Of a DNA stretch of 60,282 bases, positions 59,088 to 60,282 are shown piece after piece. The notes beneath the pieces were generated by a model. It was given only the letters and a program-made list of their open reading frames with translations. It did no database searches and had not been told where the DNA came from. This DNA is from an uncultured Acidobacteriota bacterium (GTDB taxonomy: Bacteria; Acidobacteriota; Vicinamibacteria; Marinacidobacterales; SMYC01). Each line of letters begins with the position of its first letter. Position 1 is the stretch's first letter. The DNA lies in assembly GCA_947259165.1 (NCBI GenBank), contig CAMYKY010000044.1:1-60282 (forward strand), in the 5' to 3' direction. The position numbers and the translations under genes were made by a program.

Positions 59088-60044
59088 ATGATGCGCGTCG
59101 TGGTGGCCCTCGGCGGCAATGCTTTGTTGAAACGTGGCGAGTCCATGACCGCGGCCAATCAGAGGCGCAACGTGGCGGTCGCGGCTAGGGCGCTGGCTCC
59201 GCTCGCGAGGCGGCACACGTTGGTGATCTCGCATGGGAACGGCCCGCAAGTGGGTCTGTTAGCGCTGCAGGCCGAGGCCTATGTACCCGTCGAGCCTTAC
59301 CCTCTGGATATGCTCGGTGCTGAGAGTGAAGGCATGATCGGCTACCTCATCGAGCAAGAGCTCGGCAGTTTGATCCCCGAGCGCGCTCTCGCTACGGTTC
59401 TCACCATGGTGGAGGTGGATGCGGACGATCCGGCGTTCGACAATCCCACCAAACCCATCGGTCCCATCTACGACGATGCAGAAGCCGGTCGCATCCGCGC
59501 CGAAGATCGATGGACGCTCGCACCCGATGGCGAGTTCTGGCGCCGCGTGGTCGCGTCGCCCGTCCCCCGGCGCGTCCTCGAGATTCAGGCCATCCGGTGG
59601 CTGATGGAGAGAGGGGTCACGGTCGTTTGCGCGGGTGGCGGGGGTATCCCGACGATTCGCGGAGAGGATGGACGGCTCGAAGGTGTCGAGGCCGTCATCG
59701 ATAAAGACCGAGCGAGCGCTCTGCTCGCGTCGGAGTTGAGCGCCGAGGTGTTGATCCTGGCCACCGACGTCGACGCAGTGTACGCAGGCTGGCGGGAACC
59801 GGACGCGCGACCCTTGCGCCGCATCACTGCAGCGGAGCTGGCGGGCTTGAGCTTTGATCCGGGCTCGATGGGGCCCAAGGTGGAAGCCGCATGTGGATTC
59901 GTGACGGTGGATGGTGCTCGCCGGGCCGCGATCGGCGCGCTCGCCGACATCGAAGGCATGTTGGAGGGCAGTGCCGGTACCCAAATCACGGCGAGCTCCC
60001 ATCCGAGCGAAGCGGCCGGCGCACTCGGCGAGACAGAAGAGTGA
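59088..60044 (+). CDS. arcC: Carbamate kinase
   Basis: A 318-aa protein from ATG 59088 behind AAGGGAG. Amino-acid-kinase fold: [94 protein letters not shown] and [16 protein letters not shown]. It makes ATP from carbamoyl phosphate and ADP. The end of the gene lies within an imperfect repeat shared with 60135-60199. Together with the OTC gene it forms the last two steps of a citrulline-degrading route. Confidence 0.94.
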   Translation: MMRVVVALGGNALLKRGESMTAANQRRNVAVAARALAPLARRHTLVISHGNGPQVGLLALQAEAYVPVEPYPLDMLGAESEGMIGYLIEQELGSLIPERALATVLTMVEVDADDPAFDNPTKPIGPIYDDAEAGRIRAEDRWTLAPDGEFWRRVVASPVPRRVLEIQAIRWLMERGVTVVCAGGGGIPTIRGEDGRLEGVEAVIDKDRASALLASELSAEVLILATDVDAVYAGWREPDARPLRRITAAELAGLSFDPGSMGPKVEAACGFVTVDGARRAAIGALADIEGMLEGSAGTQITASSHPSEAAGALGETEE

Positions 60045-60199
60045 GTGCGCATTGATGCACTAGCAGGGCTGCAGAATAAGTGCGGTTGCAGCCTGCGCGA
60101 GCGGAGCGAGCCCGGCCCGAAGGGCCGATGACGGAAAGCCGAGCGAAGAGCGAGGCGGCCGGCGTACGAACGGAGAGTGAGTGCGCATTGATGCACTAG
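60041..60199. repeat. Direct repeat after arcC bracketing a GC-rich segment
   Basis: A perfect 24-bp sequence (core GTGCGCATTGATGCACTAG) occurs at 60041-60064 and 60176-60199; the first copy overlaps the arcC stop codon. Similarity extends imperfectly upstream in both copies (CGAGCGAAG...GCGGCCGGCG). Between them lies a CGGCCCGAAGGGCCG hairpin (60113-60127). The region to 60282 has no other recognisable gene. Confidence 0.72.
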
Positions 60200-60282
60200 G
60201 GATGTTTCTCCGGTGAGCTAGGGCTTGTTCTAGTACCGGTTTGCGTCGCGCCAAAGTAGCTTGGGTCGGGACGAAAGGGCGT

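Noticed and set aside
1..60282. tRNA or rRNA genes
   Set aside because: No TpsiC-type GTTCRANNC with a matching cloverleaf and no rRNA signature was found by eye; a covariance-model search would be needed to be certain.

Overview
The window is about 60 kb of a GC-rich, gene-dense chromosome of a Gram-negative bacterium. It carries outer-membrane beta-barrels, lipoproteins, periplasmic cytochromes c, a TonB-like protein, a membrane-bound lytic transglycosylase and PBP1A. The gene mix (TIGR01777 epimerase, DUF3179, DUF4097, a TatT-type TRAP transporter, MacB-like ABC genes with an NtrC-like regulator, a cyclic-2,3-diphosphoglycerate synthase homologue with OTC and carbamate kinase) suggests Acidobacteriota or a related uncultured lineage. 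That placement is inference. No rRNA, tRNA, CRISPR array, phage or complete transposase gene was seen.

Layout. 1-12.9 kb: almost all minus strand. It holds a partial PBP1A, an SDR-like epimerase, an outer-membrane barrel, a DUF3179 protein (plus strand), a polytopic membrane protein, a CinA-like protein, an RluA-family enzyme lacking its catalytic Asp, a frameshifted DUF1801 gene, a subclass B3 metallo-beta-lactamase, a methyltransferase, ApaG, a 450-bp non-coding stretch with DnaA-box-like sites, and MltB. 12.95-26.2 kb: all plus strand. It holds an overlapping TauD / PH-domain / phosphodiesterase operon, OsmC, a flavoprotein, an adaptor-ATPase-NtrC-like regulator set with no permease, four universal stress protein genes, a 40-aa membrane peptide and a pentaheme cytochrome. 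26.3-28.9 kb: a P-type ATPase pseudogene that has lost its phosphorylation motif. 29-32.9 kb: a TatT-DctP-DctQM TRAP operon. 33-38.5 kb: a truncated TSUP gene, an ECF sigma factor with a Cys-rich tail, a cation/proton antiporter, a DUF4097 lipoprotein, a hemerythrin-like protein and a class II amidotransferase. 38.5-51.1 kb: a stress-type island with BCAM0308, AmrS, cytochromes c, a CoA-binding protein, YtxH, two exported PIMT paralogues, an HhH protein, a CBS protein, FtsH, a TonB-like protein, a CFA-synthase-like enzyme and a group-2 sigma factor. 51.2-56.4 kb: DUF1801/GyrI genes and a zinc-type ABC importer with its own outer-membrane barrel. 56.7-60 kb: cDPGS homologue, ornithine carbamoyltransferase and carbamate kinase.

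How it fits together. The Usp genes, CBS, BCAM0308, CoA-binding, YtxH, FtsH, CFA-like, cytochrome and sigma-factor genes resemble the low-oxygen/stress-activated loci known from other bacteria. Two of their upstream regions share an ungapped 69-bp module, and three intergenic regions share a 17-bp motif. Scattered among these genes is a family of small inverted-repeat elements with CTAGTGG... ends. At three loci the element's CTAG supplies the TAG stop codon of the neighbouring gene. At least five genes are broken by frameshift, deletion or truncation, so the region looks plastic, although some single-base shifts could be assembly errors.
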